From Streptomyces altiplanensis (GTDB lineage Bacteria; Actinomycetota; Actinomycetes; Streptomycetales; Streptomycetaceae), in contig RHMC01000055.1 in the NCBI GenBank assembly GCA_003719395.1, positions 1 through 40,699 of the forward strand: 40,699 nt of DNA. The letters run 5' to 3'. Positions 18,599-27,330 of the stretch are shown piece by piece. The notes under the pieces are model-generated. The model worked only from the letters and a program-made list of their open reading frames with translations. It searched no databases and had not been told where the DNA came from. A program made the translations under genes and the position numbers. Position 1 is the first letter of the stretch. Each line of letters starts with the position of its first letter.

Positions 18599-19793
18599 TC
18601 AGCCGGCCGCAGGATCCGGGAGCGGGGTCTCGGCCGGGACCGGGACCGGGGCCCGGCGGGTCCGTGTCCGGCGGTAGAGCCAGCGGTCCATCAGCAGGAA
18701 GCGGCCCGCGAAGACCACCACCATGCTGATCGCCGTGGCGGGGACGGGCGCGAGGCCGCCCCAGGCGATGATCAGCGCCGCCAGCGGCAGGCGGGCGACG
18801 AGGTCGGCGTTGCCCACTGCCGCGAACGTGAGCAGCCGCACCGACCTGCGCCGGTGGCTCCGCCGCAGGCGGTAGAGCAGCGAGTCCACCAGGACGAAGT
18901 TCCAGAGGAGGCCCGCCTGGTTGGCGATGATCTCGGCCGGGGCGTAGTGCAGGCCGCCCGGCCCGTTGAGCAGCCACAGCAGCGCCAGGTTCGGTACGAA
19001 CCCGGACAGGCCGATCAGGCCGAAGACCGCGACCCGCGCCCGCGGATCCGCGGTGCGCAGCGTCACCAGGTGGCGCAGGAAGCGCAGGCCCTCCCGCACC
19101 GTCGACTTGGACTCGCCCGCGTGCCGCTCCCCGAAGGTGTACGGCACTTCGGCGATCCCGCGCGGCCGGCACCGTACCGCCAGTTCGAGGAGGATCTTGT
19201 AGCCGAGGGGCTGGAGGCCGTCCTCCCCGGTGGCGGCCCGGTCCACCGCCTCCCGGCGGACCGCGAAGAAGCCGCTCATCGGGTCCGTCAGACCGCGCAG
19301 CGCCTGCGGGAAGAGGGACTTGGTGAGGGCGGTCGACGCGCCGGACACCAGCATCCGGTAGCCGTCCGCGAGTCCGGCCCGGCTGCCGCCCGCCGCGTAC
19401 CGGCTGGCGACGACCAGTTCCGCGCCGGCCGACGCGCCCCGTGCGACCAGCTCCGGCACGAGCTCCGGCGGGTGCTGGAGGTCGGCGTCGATGACGACGA
19501 CTCCAGGGGGCGGTGGAGCGGGCGATGCCCCTCGACGACCGCCCCCGCCGAGGCCGCCGGTCGCCACGGCCCGGTGGTGCAGGACGACGGACAGCGGGCT
19601 GGGCTGCGCGGCGTCCTCGACGAGCCCGGCAGGTGTGGTCCGTCGAGTCGTCGGCGAAGATCACCTCGGCGGTGAGGCCGGCCGTGGCGACGGCCGCACC
19701 GATCCTGCGCAGCAGCTCCCGGACGTTGCCGGCCTCGTTGAAGGTGGGCACGACGACGGACATGTCGAACGGCCGGGCAGGGTCCCCCGTCAC
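18599..19793 (-). CDS. GT2 polyprenyl-phosphate glycosyltransferase fused to a GtrA membrane domain (four indels)
   Basis: The GTG start (19791-19793) overlaps the stop of the upstream GT2 as GTGA. Residues 1 to about 230 are a dolichyl-phosphate-mannose-synthase-like GT-A domain: MSVVVPTFNEAGNVRELL, FADDSTDHT, VVVIDADLQHPPELVP and DPMSGFFAVRREAV. The C-terminal part is a four-helix GtrA domain (FGLIGLSGFVPNLALLWLL ... ANQAGLLWNFVLVD ... VVVFAGRFLLMDRWLY). Such fusions make and flip a polyprenyl-phosphate sugar used by membrane GT-C enzymes outside. One extra base near 19624 and three more between about 19505 and 19545 break the frame; removing them restores GGLGGAVVEGIARSTAPW. Corrected length is about 396 residues. 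It probably supplies the lipid sugar donor for the nearby GT39-like protein. Confidence 0.85.
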
Positions 19794-21043
19794 CGCGCCT
19801 CCCGCTGGGGTTCCAGGTGTGCGCCGATGTGCGAGGTCAGTTCCCAGTCCCTGCGTCCGGTGTACTCGCGCCAGACGGCGCGCACCGCGGCCGCGGCGAG
19901 TACGACGGCGTACACCGGGCCGCCGACCGTCAGCTTCACGTACTGCCACGGGCCGATCCGGAAGCCGTACTCGCGCCCGAAGTCGTGCAGCGCGACGGCT
20001 TCGAAGACCGCCATCGCGGCCATCGGGACCATCGGCAGCCACGCGACGAGCGCGACGGGCAGGGGCACGCCGCCGAGCCAGGCCAGCAGCAGGCCCAGCG
20101 GGATCATGACGCCGGTGGCGGCCTGGAGGAAGGGCGTGGAGAGGGTGTAGCGGGCGAGGAGGCGCTGGCGCCGGCCCGGGAGGCACCGCCACTCGCCCTT
20201 CCTGAGGACTTGCAGGAAGCCCTGGTTCCAGCGGGTGCGCTGCTTGTAGAGCGCGAAGAGCGTGTCGGGTGTCTCCTCGCGGGTGACGAGCGCGGCGTGG
20301 TACGCGACGACGACCCTGGCGCCGCGTGAGGACAGCCGTACGCCCAGGTCGCAGTCCTCGGCGAGGCAGTCGCCGTCCCAGCCGCCGGTCTCGCGCAGCA
20401 GCGCCGCCCGGACGAAGACGGTGTTGCCGCCGAGCGGGATGAAGCCCTTGCGGGCGTGCAGGTGCAGCCGGCTGCGGAACCAGAAGAAGTACTCCAGGCA
20501 GTTGCGCAGGCTGTACCAGCTGGTGTCGAAGTTGACGAGCTGCACGCCGCCCTGCACCACGTCCGCGTCGTCGCGGCGGAAGGCGAAGTCGACGTGGCTG
20601 AGCAGCTCGGGGTGGACGATGTCCTCCGCGTCGAAGACGCCGACGACCTCGCCCCTGGCGTACGGCAGCGCGGTGTTGAGGGCGCGCGGTTTGTTCTTGG
20701 CCTCGTGGTGGTCCACGACGGTCTGGACCATGTGCGGGTGCTCGGCGGCGAGCTGGTGCGCGATGGCCGCGGTGCCGGGGTCGTCGTGGCCGACGATCAG
20801 CACGATCTCGAAGCCGGGATGGTCGATCTTCAGCATCTGTTCGACGGTGTGCCGCAGCACGGCCTCCTCGTGCCGGGCCGGGACGAGCAGCGAGAAGGAC
20901 ACCCCGTGGTGCCCGTCGGGTTCGGCGAAGGCCGTGGATTCCAGTGTCTCCGGCGTACGCCAGGCGTGGACCATCCACCAGAGTGTGACGCCGGCGGTGG
21001 CCATGAGTACGAACGAGTCCAGCAAAAGGACGGCGGAGACCAT
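19790..21043 (-). CDS. Processive family-2 membrane glycosyltransferase (cellulose-synthase-like)
   Basis: An intact 417-residue protein with ATG at 21041-21043 behind GGGGGGAA. One N-terminal membrane segment (about residues 5-24) precedes a GT-A domain: SLLVPARHEEAVL (51-63), LIVGHDDPG, DAED (138-141, the metal-binding DxD type), AED (228-230, catalytic base region) and QRTRW (268-272), which is the D,D,D,QxxRW pattern of processive synthases. GGNTVFVR at 205-212 is also conserved. Three or four C-terminal membrane helices follow (about 295-330 and 365-385). It probably polymerises and extrudes a beta-linked glycan, but sugar and linkage are unknown. It heads a two-gene operon with the GT2-GtrA gene and is divergent from a GT39-like gene and a radical-copper oxidase gene. 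Confidence 0.9.
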   Translation of the reverse strand: MVSAVLLLDSFVLMATAGVTLWWMVHAWRTPETLESTAFAEPDGHHGVSFSLLVPARHEEAVLRHTVEQMLKIDHPGFEIVLIVGHDDPGTAAIAHQLAAEHPHMVQTVVDHHEAKNKPRALNTALPYARGEVVGVFDAEDIVHPELLSHVDFAFRRDDADVVQGGVQLVNFDTSWYSLRNCLEYFFWFRSRLHLHARKGFIPLGGNTVFVRAALLRETGGWDGDCLAEDCDLGVRLSSRGARVVVAYHAALVTREETPDTLFALYKQRTRWNQGFLQVLRKGEWRCLPGRRQRLLARYTLSTPFLQAATGVMIPLGLLLAWLGGVPLPVALVAWLPMVPMAAMAVFEAVALHDFGREYGFRIGPWQYVKLTVGGPVYAVVLAAAAVRAVWREYTGRRDWELTSHIGAHLEPQREAR

Positions 21044-21295
21044 GAATTCCCCCCTAGGACTTCCTCAGGTCTTCCTCGGTGTTCTGTTTTCTCTCCCCGG
21101 CCGGGAAGCTAGCAGGTCGTTGTTTTGTGCGGCAACGACGCCTGGGCGGCGCGGCGCCACCACAACCGGAATTTAAGGTTCTTCTTATGCGGCGTGCCCG
21201 GTGTGTGCCATGCTGCTGCGGCATGCCCGGGTCCGGGGGGTCGGATCCTGGGGGAGCCGCAGGCCAGGGGGGCCTTCGGGGGCGGGGGGATCTGC
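21044..21295. promoter_or_regulatory. Divergent control region of the glycan locus
   Basis: A 252-base gap between the two operons, with unusually AT-rich patches for this genome (GGAATTTAAGGTTCTTCTTATG at about 21170-21191, TTGTTTTGTG at about 21120). It contains a perfect 7-base inverted repeat GTCGTTG (21116-21122) / CAACGAC (21133-21139). Promoters for both directions probably lie here; I cannot assign -35/-10 elements with confidence. Confidence 0.5.
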
Positions 21296-22916
21296 ATGAG
21301 CAATGCTGTGCTGCGTGCCAATACCCAGGACAGTCCGGTATTACGAACTCGTCGCGCCACGCCCACATCCGGGGAAACTCCGCAGCCGCCGGGCAGTGTC
21401 ACATTTCTCAGGGATTTCCTCTGGGTGGCCCCGCTGTTGATTGTGGTCGTTTCCGTACGTGCGTGGAACATCGGCGATTTCCCTTTCCCCAATGACGACG
21501 AGGGCACTTATCTGGCCCAGGCCTGGCGTGCGCAACGGTGACCTCGCCCACTACACCTACTGGTACGACCACCCGCCGTTCGGCTGGATCCAGCTCGCGG
21601 GCCTCTCCTGGCTGCCCGCCTGGCTCTTCCCCGACCTGCCGACGTTCGTGCAGGGCCGCATCGCCATGCTGCCCGTCGTCGCCGCCGGCGCCGTCCTCGT
21701 CTTCACCGTCGGCCGCCGCATCGGCCTCGGCCGCCCCGCCGCCGCGTTCGCCGTGCTGCTGTACGGGCTGTCGCCGCTCGCCGTGGCCCTGCACCGGCAG
21801 ATCTACCTCGACAACTTCGCCGTGGTCTGGGCGCTGGCCGCCTTCGCGCTCGCGCTCTCCCCGCGCCGTCACCTGTGGCACCACATCGCCGCCGGCAGCG
21901 CCTTCGCCCTCGCGGTCCTCTCCAAGGAGACGATCGCGGTCCTGCTGCCCGTCGTCCTGGTGACGCTCTGGCAGGGCAGCCACCCCAGGACCCGGAAGTT
22001 CTCCTTCGCGGGCTTCGGCTCCGGCCTGGTCCTCACCGGCCTGTTCTATCCGCTGTACGCGACGCTCAAGGGCGAGCTGGTGCCGGGCGCCGGCCATGTC
22101 TCGCTCCTCGGCACCCTCAGGTTCCAGCTCGGCGGGCGCGAGGGCAGCGGTTCCGTCTTCGAGGCCGGCACCGACGCCAACACCCTGGTCCTGGACTGGT
22201 TCTCACGCGATCCGTATCTGCCGGCCGCCGGCTGCGCGGCGGCCGTGGCCGCCCTCGCCGTACGCCGCCTGCGGCCCGTCGCCCTCGCCGTCCTGGTGCT
22301 GGCCCTGGTCGCGCTGCGCCCCGGCGGCTACCTGCCGCAGATGTACGTCGCCCAGCTGCTGCCCTTCCTCGCGCTCACCGTGACCGGGCTCGGGTGCGCC
22401 GTGATCGCCCTGGTCCCGGCCCGCCACTTCGCCCTGCGCCCGGCCGCGGCCGTCGCCGCCTTGGCGGTCACCGCCGTCTTCGTGGGCCCGCACTGGTACC
22501 GCGAGGACCGCGCCACCGTGCTCGGCGACGACAACGGCGTCTACCACGCGGCCTCCCGCTGGCTGCGCGAGGCGCCGGTCGCCGACCGCGGACGTACGCG
22601 CGTCGTCACCGACGGCGTGCTGTGGCTGGACGCCGTCGAGGCCGGATACCGGCCGGGCACCGGTGCCATCTGGCACTACAAGCTCGACCAGGACCCCGCC
22701 GTCACCAAGACCCTGCCGCGCGGCTGGAGGGACATCGACTTCGTCGTGTCCACGCCCGCCCTGCGCGGCGAACAGAACAATCTGCCCACGCTGCGCGACC
22801 TGTTCCGGCACAGCGAGCCGGTCGCGAGCTTCGGGGAGGGGGGCGGCCGGATCGACATCCTCCAGGTCGTCGGCAAGGCCGGCCCGGCAGACACGCCCGA
22901 GAAGGGGGAGGGATGA
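21296..22916 (+). CDS. GT39-like multi-pass membrane glycosyltransferase (frameshifted)
   Basis: The start is ATG 21296 (MSNAVLRANTQDSP) with a GGGGGGA ribosome site. One extra base near 21530 splits the frame: the first part ends FPNDDEGTYLAQAW and the second resumes VRNGDLAHYTYWYDHPPFGW. Corrected length is about 539 residues. The DDEG motif in the first outer loop and YDHPPFGW in the next are the GT-C pattern of ArnT/PMT-like enzymes that use polyprenyl-phosphate sugars. About ten membrane segments follow (for example LPVVAAGAVLVFTVG, FALAVLSKETIAVLLPVVLV, FLALTVTGLGCAVIALV), then a C-terminal soluble domain. It probably transfers a lipid-linked sugar onto an exported acceptor. Its ATGA overlap with the oxidase gene shows co-expression. 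Confidence 0.85.
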
Positions 22917-25369
22917 CCCCGTACAGGACCGCGTACAGAAGGAACACCGGCAGACGGTCCGGGCGCGGCACCATGCGCCTGTTCCTCACCGCGCTCGCAC
23001 TGCTCGTGGCGGGGGCCGGGCTCGCGCCGCTCGACGCCCCGCCCGCCAGCGCGGCGCCCAACCTGATCTCCAACCCCGGCCTGGAAACACTCGACGCGCA
23101 GGGCGGGTTCCCCGAGTGCTTCGAGAAGTCCGGCTGGGGCGACAACGACTTCACGTACACGGTGACGGACGACGCGCACGCCGGAGACCGCGCCCTGCGC
23201 ATCGACCTCACCCGCCGCACCGACGGCGACCGCAAGGCGATGATGCTGGAGAACGAGTGCGCGCCGAAGGTCACCGAGGGCCACCAGTACGACCTGTCCC
23301 TCTGGTACAGGTCCACGTCGCCCGACGTGGCGATGACGCTCTTCCGGCACGACACGACGGCGGGCTGGGTCTTCTGGGCCGACCTGAACACCCTGCCGCA
23401 GAGCGCGGAGTACGCCCGCACCGAGGTCCGCACCCCGGTCGTTCCCGCGAACACCGACCGGATCACCTGGGGCGCGGCCCTCTACGGCGTCGGCTCGCTC
23501 ACCACCGACGACTACGCGATGGCCGACGCGACCGTCGTGCCCGAACCGCCCGTCGACCCCTGCGAGGGCAAGGGCCCGGAGTGCAGGGGCGAGTGGACCG
23601 TGCAGACCGCGCCCTCGCCGGTGCGCGCCATCCACTCCGTACTGCTGCACACCGGGAAGGTGTTGCTGATCGCGGGCTCCGGCAACGACCGTGACGCCTT
23701 CGCCGCGGGCACCTTCAAGTCCTCGCTCCTCGACCCCGTGACCGGCAGGTACACGGACATCCCGACGCCCGAGGACTTCTTCTGCGCCGGACACGTCCAG
23801 CTGCCCGACGGGCGGGTGCTGGTGGTCGGCGGGAACAAGGACTACGCGTCGGCGGACGGCACGGTCGGCTACAAGGGGCTGCGGAGCAGTTACGTCTTCG
23901 ACCCGAAGGTCAACAAGTACATCAAGGTCAACGACATGCTGGCGGGCCACTGGTACCCGTCGGCGACCGCGATGGGCAACGGTGACGTGATCTCGCTCGG
24001 GGGGCTGGGCGAGGACGCGGCCGGCACGGTCGTCAACGAGCACTTCAGTTACGCCCAGAACAAGTGGCTGCCGATGGGCGAGGCCAAGCAGGCCTGGTCG
24101 TTCTGGGGCCTGTACCCGGCGATGATCCTGCTCCAGGACGGCCGGCTCTTCTACAGCGGAAGCCACACCTTCGGCGTCGGCCTGCCCGGCACCGGGGCCT
24201 CGGTCTACGACTACGAGAAGGGCACGATCACCGACGTGCCGGGGCTGCGGAAGAAGGACGAGCGCGATCAGTCGGCGTCGCTGCTGCTGCCTCCGGCGCA
24301 GGACCAGAAGGTGCTCACGGCGGGCGGCGGCAACCACACCGTGGCGCCCGACGCGCACCGCCTGGTCGACCTGATCGACCTGAAGGCCGGTTCGCCCCGG
24401 TACGTCGCCGGGCCCGACCTGCCGCAGGGCAGGTACAAGGACGGCACCTTCCAGAAGGGGGACGAGGGCAAGGTCTACCTGTCGGCGGTGATCCTCCCCG
24501 ACGGCAAGGTCCTGGAGACGGGTGGCGCGCTGCACACGTACCGCGAGGACCCGGTCTTCGAGGCGTCGATGTACGACCCGGCGACCAACACGTTCGCACC
24601 GGGGCTCGCCGCCGACCCGGTGCCGCGCACGTACCACTCCTCCTCCACACTGCTGCCCGACGGCCGCGTGCTGAGCGTCGGTGACAACCCGGGCGACGGC
24701 TCCTTCGACCAGCGGGTCTCGCTCTACAAGCCGCCGTACTTCTTCAAGGGCGCCCGCCCGAAGATCACTTCGGTGGCCTCGCAGAACTGGGCGTACGGCT
24801 CGGCGCAGCGCATCACGGTCGACAAACCGGTGGTCAAGGCGTCCCTGGTCCGCCCGGCCGCCGTCACCCACTCGTCCGACCCGAACCAGCGCCTGGTCGA
24901 CCTCCCGATGACGGTCGACGGGAACACCATCGACCTCTCCCTCACCAGCAACCCCAACCTGGCACCGCCCGGCTGGTACATGCTGTCGGTCGTCGACGCC
25001 AAGGGCGTGCCCTCGGTGTCGAAATGGGTGCGGATCGGCCCGCAGGGGCAGGTCGCGGCGGAGCGCGTGCAGCGTTACGCCGACGAGCTGGCGGCGGCGC
25101 CGAAGGCACCGGGACACGCGGACCACGGGAAGCCGGAAGCCACGTCGGGCGTGAAGATGCCGGAGGGCTACGACGGCTGCGACCACGCGTACGGCGAGGT
25201 CGGCACGTGCGTGCCGTGGACGTTCCCGGAGACGGTGCCCGCGGCCGGCCGGTGCGCGTGGCTGAAGTCCAAGGGGTACGGCGTGCTGGACGTGCGGCGC
25301 GACCGGCACGGCCTGGACCGGAACAAGGACGGCAGGGCCTGCGGGAAGGGGGACTTCCGCACACGGTGA
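22913..25369 (+). CDS. Secreted radical-copper oxidase (galactose-oxidase/GlxA-like, AA5 type) with carbohydrate-binding and excalibur domains
   Basis: An intact 818-residue protein. Its ATG overlaps the upstream stop (ATGA). The signal peptide is about residues 21-48 (MRLFLTALALLVAGAG...ASA-AP). Residues 49-210 look like a CBM-type beta-sandwich (NLISNPGLETL...). Residues 225-610 are Kelch repeats. Aligned by eye with galactose oxidase, the active-site set is present: C291 (FFCAGH) and Y348 (GHWYPSAT) for the Cys-Tyr cofactor, Y574 and H575 (RTYHSSS), and H653 (VTHSSDPNQ). Residues 615-708 are the DUF1929 C-terminal domain. The last 70 residues end in an excalibur-like motif (DRNKDGRAC). Such enzymes oxidise a primary alcohol to an aldehyde and release H2O2. 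The partner GT genes suggest it acts on the glycan they build. Confidence 0.92.
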   Translation: MTPYRTAYRRNTGRRSGRGTMRLFLTALALLVAGAGLAPLDAPPASAAPNLISNPGLETLDAQGGFPECFEKSGWGDNDFTYTVTDDAHAGDRALRIDLTRRTDGDRKAMMLENECAPKVTEGHQYDLSLWYRSTSPDVAMTLFRHDTTAGWVFWADLNTLPQSAEYARTEVRTPVVPANTDRITWGAALYGVGSLTTDDYAMADATVVPEPPVDPCEGKGPECRGEWTVQTAPSPVRAIHSVLLHTGKVLLIAGSGNDRDAFAAGTFKSSLLDPVTGRYTDIPTPEDFFCAGHVQLPDGRVLVVGGNKDYASADGTVGYKGLRSSYVFDPKVNKYIKVNDMLAGHWYPSATAMGNGDVISLGGLGEDAAGTVVNEHFSYAQNKWLPMGEAKQAWSFWGLYPAMILLQDGRLFYSGSHTFGVGLPGTGASVYDYEKGTITDVPGLRKKDERDQSASLLLPPAQDQKVLTAGGGNHTVAPDAHRLVDLIDLKAGSPRYVAGPDLPQGRYKDGTFQKGDEGKVYLSAVILPDGKVLETGGALHTYREDPVFEASMYDPATNTFAPGLAADPVPRTYHSSSTLLPDGRVLSVGDNPGDGSFDQRVSLYKPPYFFKGARPKITSVASQNWAYGSAQRITVDKPVVKASLVRPAAVTHSSDPNQRLVDLPMTVDGNTIDLSLTSNPNLAPPGWYMLSVVDAKGVPSVSKWVRIGPQGQVAAERVQRYADELAAAPKAPGHADHGKPEATSGVKMPEGYDGCDHAYGEVGTCVPWTFPETVPAAGRCAWLKSKGYGVLDVRRDRHGLDRNKDGRACGKGDFRTR

Positions 25370-25370
25370 C

Positions 25371-25442
25371 CCGGCACATCCCGGCGGCCCGGGCCTCAGG
25401 CGGCCCGGCACATCCCGGCGGCCCGGGCCTCAGGCGGCCCGG
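25371..25442. repeat. Two perfect 34-base tandem repeats plus a partial third copy
   Basis: Copies lie at 25371-25404 and 25405-25438, followed by a degenerate start of a third (CCGGCGCGTCCC). Each unit contains GGGCC-TCAGGC-GGCCC, able to form a small hairpin. They sit between the convergent oxidase and TetR genes, so they may act together as a terminator. Confidence 0.85.
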
Positions 25443-25469
25443 CGCGTCCCGCCGCCGGTCTGTCCGCGG

Positions 25470-26092
25470 TCACAGCCGGAAGCCGTTGCCGAGGGTGTCC
25501 AGCGTGCGGTCGACGAGGCCGGCCAGGTCGTCCTGCCGGCCGTGCTCGGCCCAGTACACGGTCGTCTCCATCAGGGCGGCGACGAATCCCATCGAGAAGA
25601 CCCGCACTTCGAGTTCGTCCGCGCGCCGCCCCGTCCGCTCGGCCACGACCGCGCACAGCATGCGCCCGGTCGCGGACATGCTGTGCATCATCCGGGCGCG
25701 TACGGCGGGTACCTCGGTCAGCAGCTTCGTACGCAGCAGCATCTCCTCGGGCTCGTGGTCGAGCGAGTGCCGCAGGGCCTGTGTCACCACGGTCCGCAGG
25801 GACTCGACGAGCGGCTCGCCGGGCGGGCGGGCGCGCAGGGCCGCTTCCATGAGCGGGTCGTACTCGTCGGTGATGACGATGTCTTCCTTGGCCGGGAAGT
25901 AACGGAAGACGGTCGAGGGGGAGACCTCGGCGGCCTCGGCGATCTGCTCGACGGTGGTGGCCTCGTACCCCTGCTCGGCGATCAGCCGGTAGGTCGCGGT
26001 ACGATCGCGATCCGCGTCTTGAGCTTCTTGCGCTCGCGCAGCGGCGGGGGCGGCGCGGCGCCGGCGAAGGGGCGGGGGGTGTCGGCGGCCAT
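25470..26092 (-). CDS. TetR-family transcriptional regulator (frameshifted)
   Basis: The start is placed at ATG 26090-26092 (MAADTPRPFAG); ATG 26101 adds three codons. A base is missing near 26004, between LRERKKLKTRIAI and RTATYRLIAEQGYE. After restoration the N-terminal helix-turn-helix reads TATYRLIAEQGYEATTVEQIAEAAEVSPSTVFRYFPAKEDIV, a clear TetR DNA-binding domain. The C-terminal ligand domain contains LRTKLLTEVPAVRARMM and MGFVAALMETTVYW. Corrected length is about 207 residues. It acts as a dimeric repressor relieved by a small ligand. Possible targets are its own promoter and the neighbouring HlyIII gene, which carries an inverted repeat at its start. Confidence 0.87.
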
Positions 26093-26214
26093 GCCCGCCA
26101 TTGTCGGGCATCGGCCTGGGAGCGCCCCGGCTGTCGGTGGTGCATGTCACGATGTGTGTGGGATAGGTGTACGTTCTGTGAATTCGGCCGGATGTGCGGA
26201 AGGGGGCAACCGGG

Positions 26215-26499
26215 GTGCGGGGGATCGTCAACGCGTCGGCCGTGGTCGTGGCCGCGCTGTGCGTCGTGAGTTTCCTGCTGGGCGGCGGGACCGCGGTGCT
26301 CGGGGTGGTGCTGGCGGTGGTCGCGGTCACGGCATGGCGGGTGGCCGCGGCTTCGAGGCCGCGGCCACCGCGGGCAGAGCGGGAACGGCGCGGGCCGTCA
26401 GGCCGAATAGGCCACCATCGAGATGCCGATGTAGTGCGCCACGAAGGCGGCCAGGGTCAGCGAGTGGAACACCTCGTGGAACCCGAACCACCGCGGTGA
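26215..26499 (+). CDS. Possible small membrane protein
   Basis: A weak candidate. From GTG 26215 the frame encodes VRGIVNASAVVVAALCVVSFLLGG and GTAVLGVVLAVVAVTAWRVAAA, two plausible membrane helices, then an Arg/Pro-rich tail. The ribosome site is poor. The frame runs about 100 bases into the convergent HlyIII gene and across a perfect hairpin at 26341-26368, so the true end, if it is a gene, may be earlier. I give it low confidence. Confidence 0.35.
   Translation: MRGIVNASAVVVAALCVVSFLLGGGTAVLGVVLAVVAVTAWRVAAASRPRPPRAERERRGPSGRIGHHRDADVVRHEGGQGQRVEHLVEPEPPR
26341..26368. terminator. Perfect hairpin downstream of the HlyIII-like gene
   Basis: GTGGCCGCGGC (26341-26351) and GCCGCGGCCAC (26358-26368) form an 11-base stem with loop TTCGAG, 30 bases past the minus-strand stop. 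It is a probable terminator for the HlyIII-like gene. Confidence 0.65.
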
Positions 26500-27108
26500 C
26501 GGGTTGGGGCGCTTGAGGCCGTAGATCACGCCTCCCGCGCTGTAGAGGAGGCCGCCGACGACCACCAGCACCAGTACGGCGATGCCGCCCGCGCGCAGGA
26601 AGTCGGGGAGGAAGAAGACCGCGGCCCAGCCCATCGCGATGTAGCAGGGGGTGTAGAGCCAGCGCGGGGCGCCGACCCAGAAGACCCGGAAGGCGATCCC
26701 CGCGAGGGCCGCCGCCCAGACCGCCCACAGCAGCGTGCGGCCGGTGGACTCGGGCAGCAGGAGCACCGTGAGGGGCGTGTAGGTGCCCGCGATGATCAGG
26801 AAGATGTTGGCGTGGTCGAGTCTGCGCAGTACGGCCTCGCCGCGCGGACCCCAGGTGCCGCGGTGGTAGACGGCGCTGACGCCGAAGAGCAGGCAGGCGG
26901 TCAGGATGTAGATCCCGCAGGCCACACGGGCGCGAGTCGAGTCGGCGAGGGCGATGAGCACCAGGCCGGCGACGACGACGGCGGGGAACATCCCGGCGTG
27001 CAGCCAGCCGCGCAGTTTCGGTTTGACCGGGCTCGGGAGGTCGATCTCGACAGGCCCGCGTCCGGGACCGTCGGGATGTGTGAGCTGATCGGACTCGGCG
27101 GAGGTCAT
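26398..27108 (-). CDS. HlyIII/PAQR-family seven-helix membrane protein
   Basis: A 236-residue protein from ATG 27106-27108 (GTG 27114 is an alternative two codons earlier). After a hydrophilic N-terminus (to about residue 33) come seven membrane helices. The family hallmarks are in place: SAVYHR in helix 2-3 (ser and his metal-site region), LRRLDHANIFLIIAGTYTPL, and the late FGFHEVFHSLTLAAFVAHY with the HxxxH-type histidines that bind zinc in adiponectin-receptor relatives. The family is annotated as hemolysin III but is now placed with PAQR hydrolase-like proteins acting on membrane lipids. No toxin role is implied. An inverted repeat lies 13-30 bases upstream of the start codon. Confidence 0.9.
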   Translation of the reverse strand: MTSAESDQLTHPDGPGRGPVEIDLPSPVKPKLRGWLHAGMFPAVVVAGLVLIALADSTRARVACGIYILTACLLFGVSAVYHRGTWGPRGEAVLRRLDHANIFLIIAGTYTPLTVLLLPESTGRTLLWAVWAAALAGIAFRVFWVGAPRWLYTPCYIAMGWAAVFFLPDFLRAGGIAVLVLVVVGGLLYSAGGVIYGLKRPNPSPRWFGFHEVFHSLTLAAFVAHYIGISMVAYSA

Positions 27109-27120
27109 ACCCACAATCCT

Positions 27121-27138
27121 ACCTACGCGACCGTAGGT
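27121..27138. promoter_or_regulatory. Operator-like inverted repeat at the HlyIII promoter
   Basis: ACCTACG-CGAC-CGTAGGT has perfect 7-base arms around a 4-base spacer and lies 13 bases upstream of the minus-strand HlyIII start, where a promoter or start site is expected. TAGGAT (27116-27121 on the minus strand) could be a -10. The size and symmetry suit a TetR dimer, and a TetR gene lies about 1 kb away. Confidence 0.5.
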
Positions 27139-27330
27139 TACGACCAGGTACGGGCGCTATGAGTGGCGATGCTCACGTGTGCGGCCCCCTGGACAGATGG
27201 GCGGATGGGCCGGATGATCAAATGAGTGCGGTCGGCACCGGATGAGCGCCAGCGAAACAACGTCGTGAAGCATCCGGGTCGCGGCCCCCACGGGGCATAC
27301 ACCTGAAAACACCCTCACTTAGGAGCAACC

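Noticed and set aside
18399..20978. Long open frame (859 codons) on the minus strand covering both GT2 genes
   Set aside because: It is out of frame with the GT2 proteins for most of its length and is Arg/Pro/Gly-rich nonsense typical of shadow frames in 72 percent GC DNA; only its short match near the GT2-GtrA start is real, owing to an indel.
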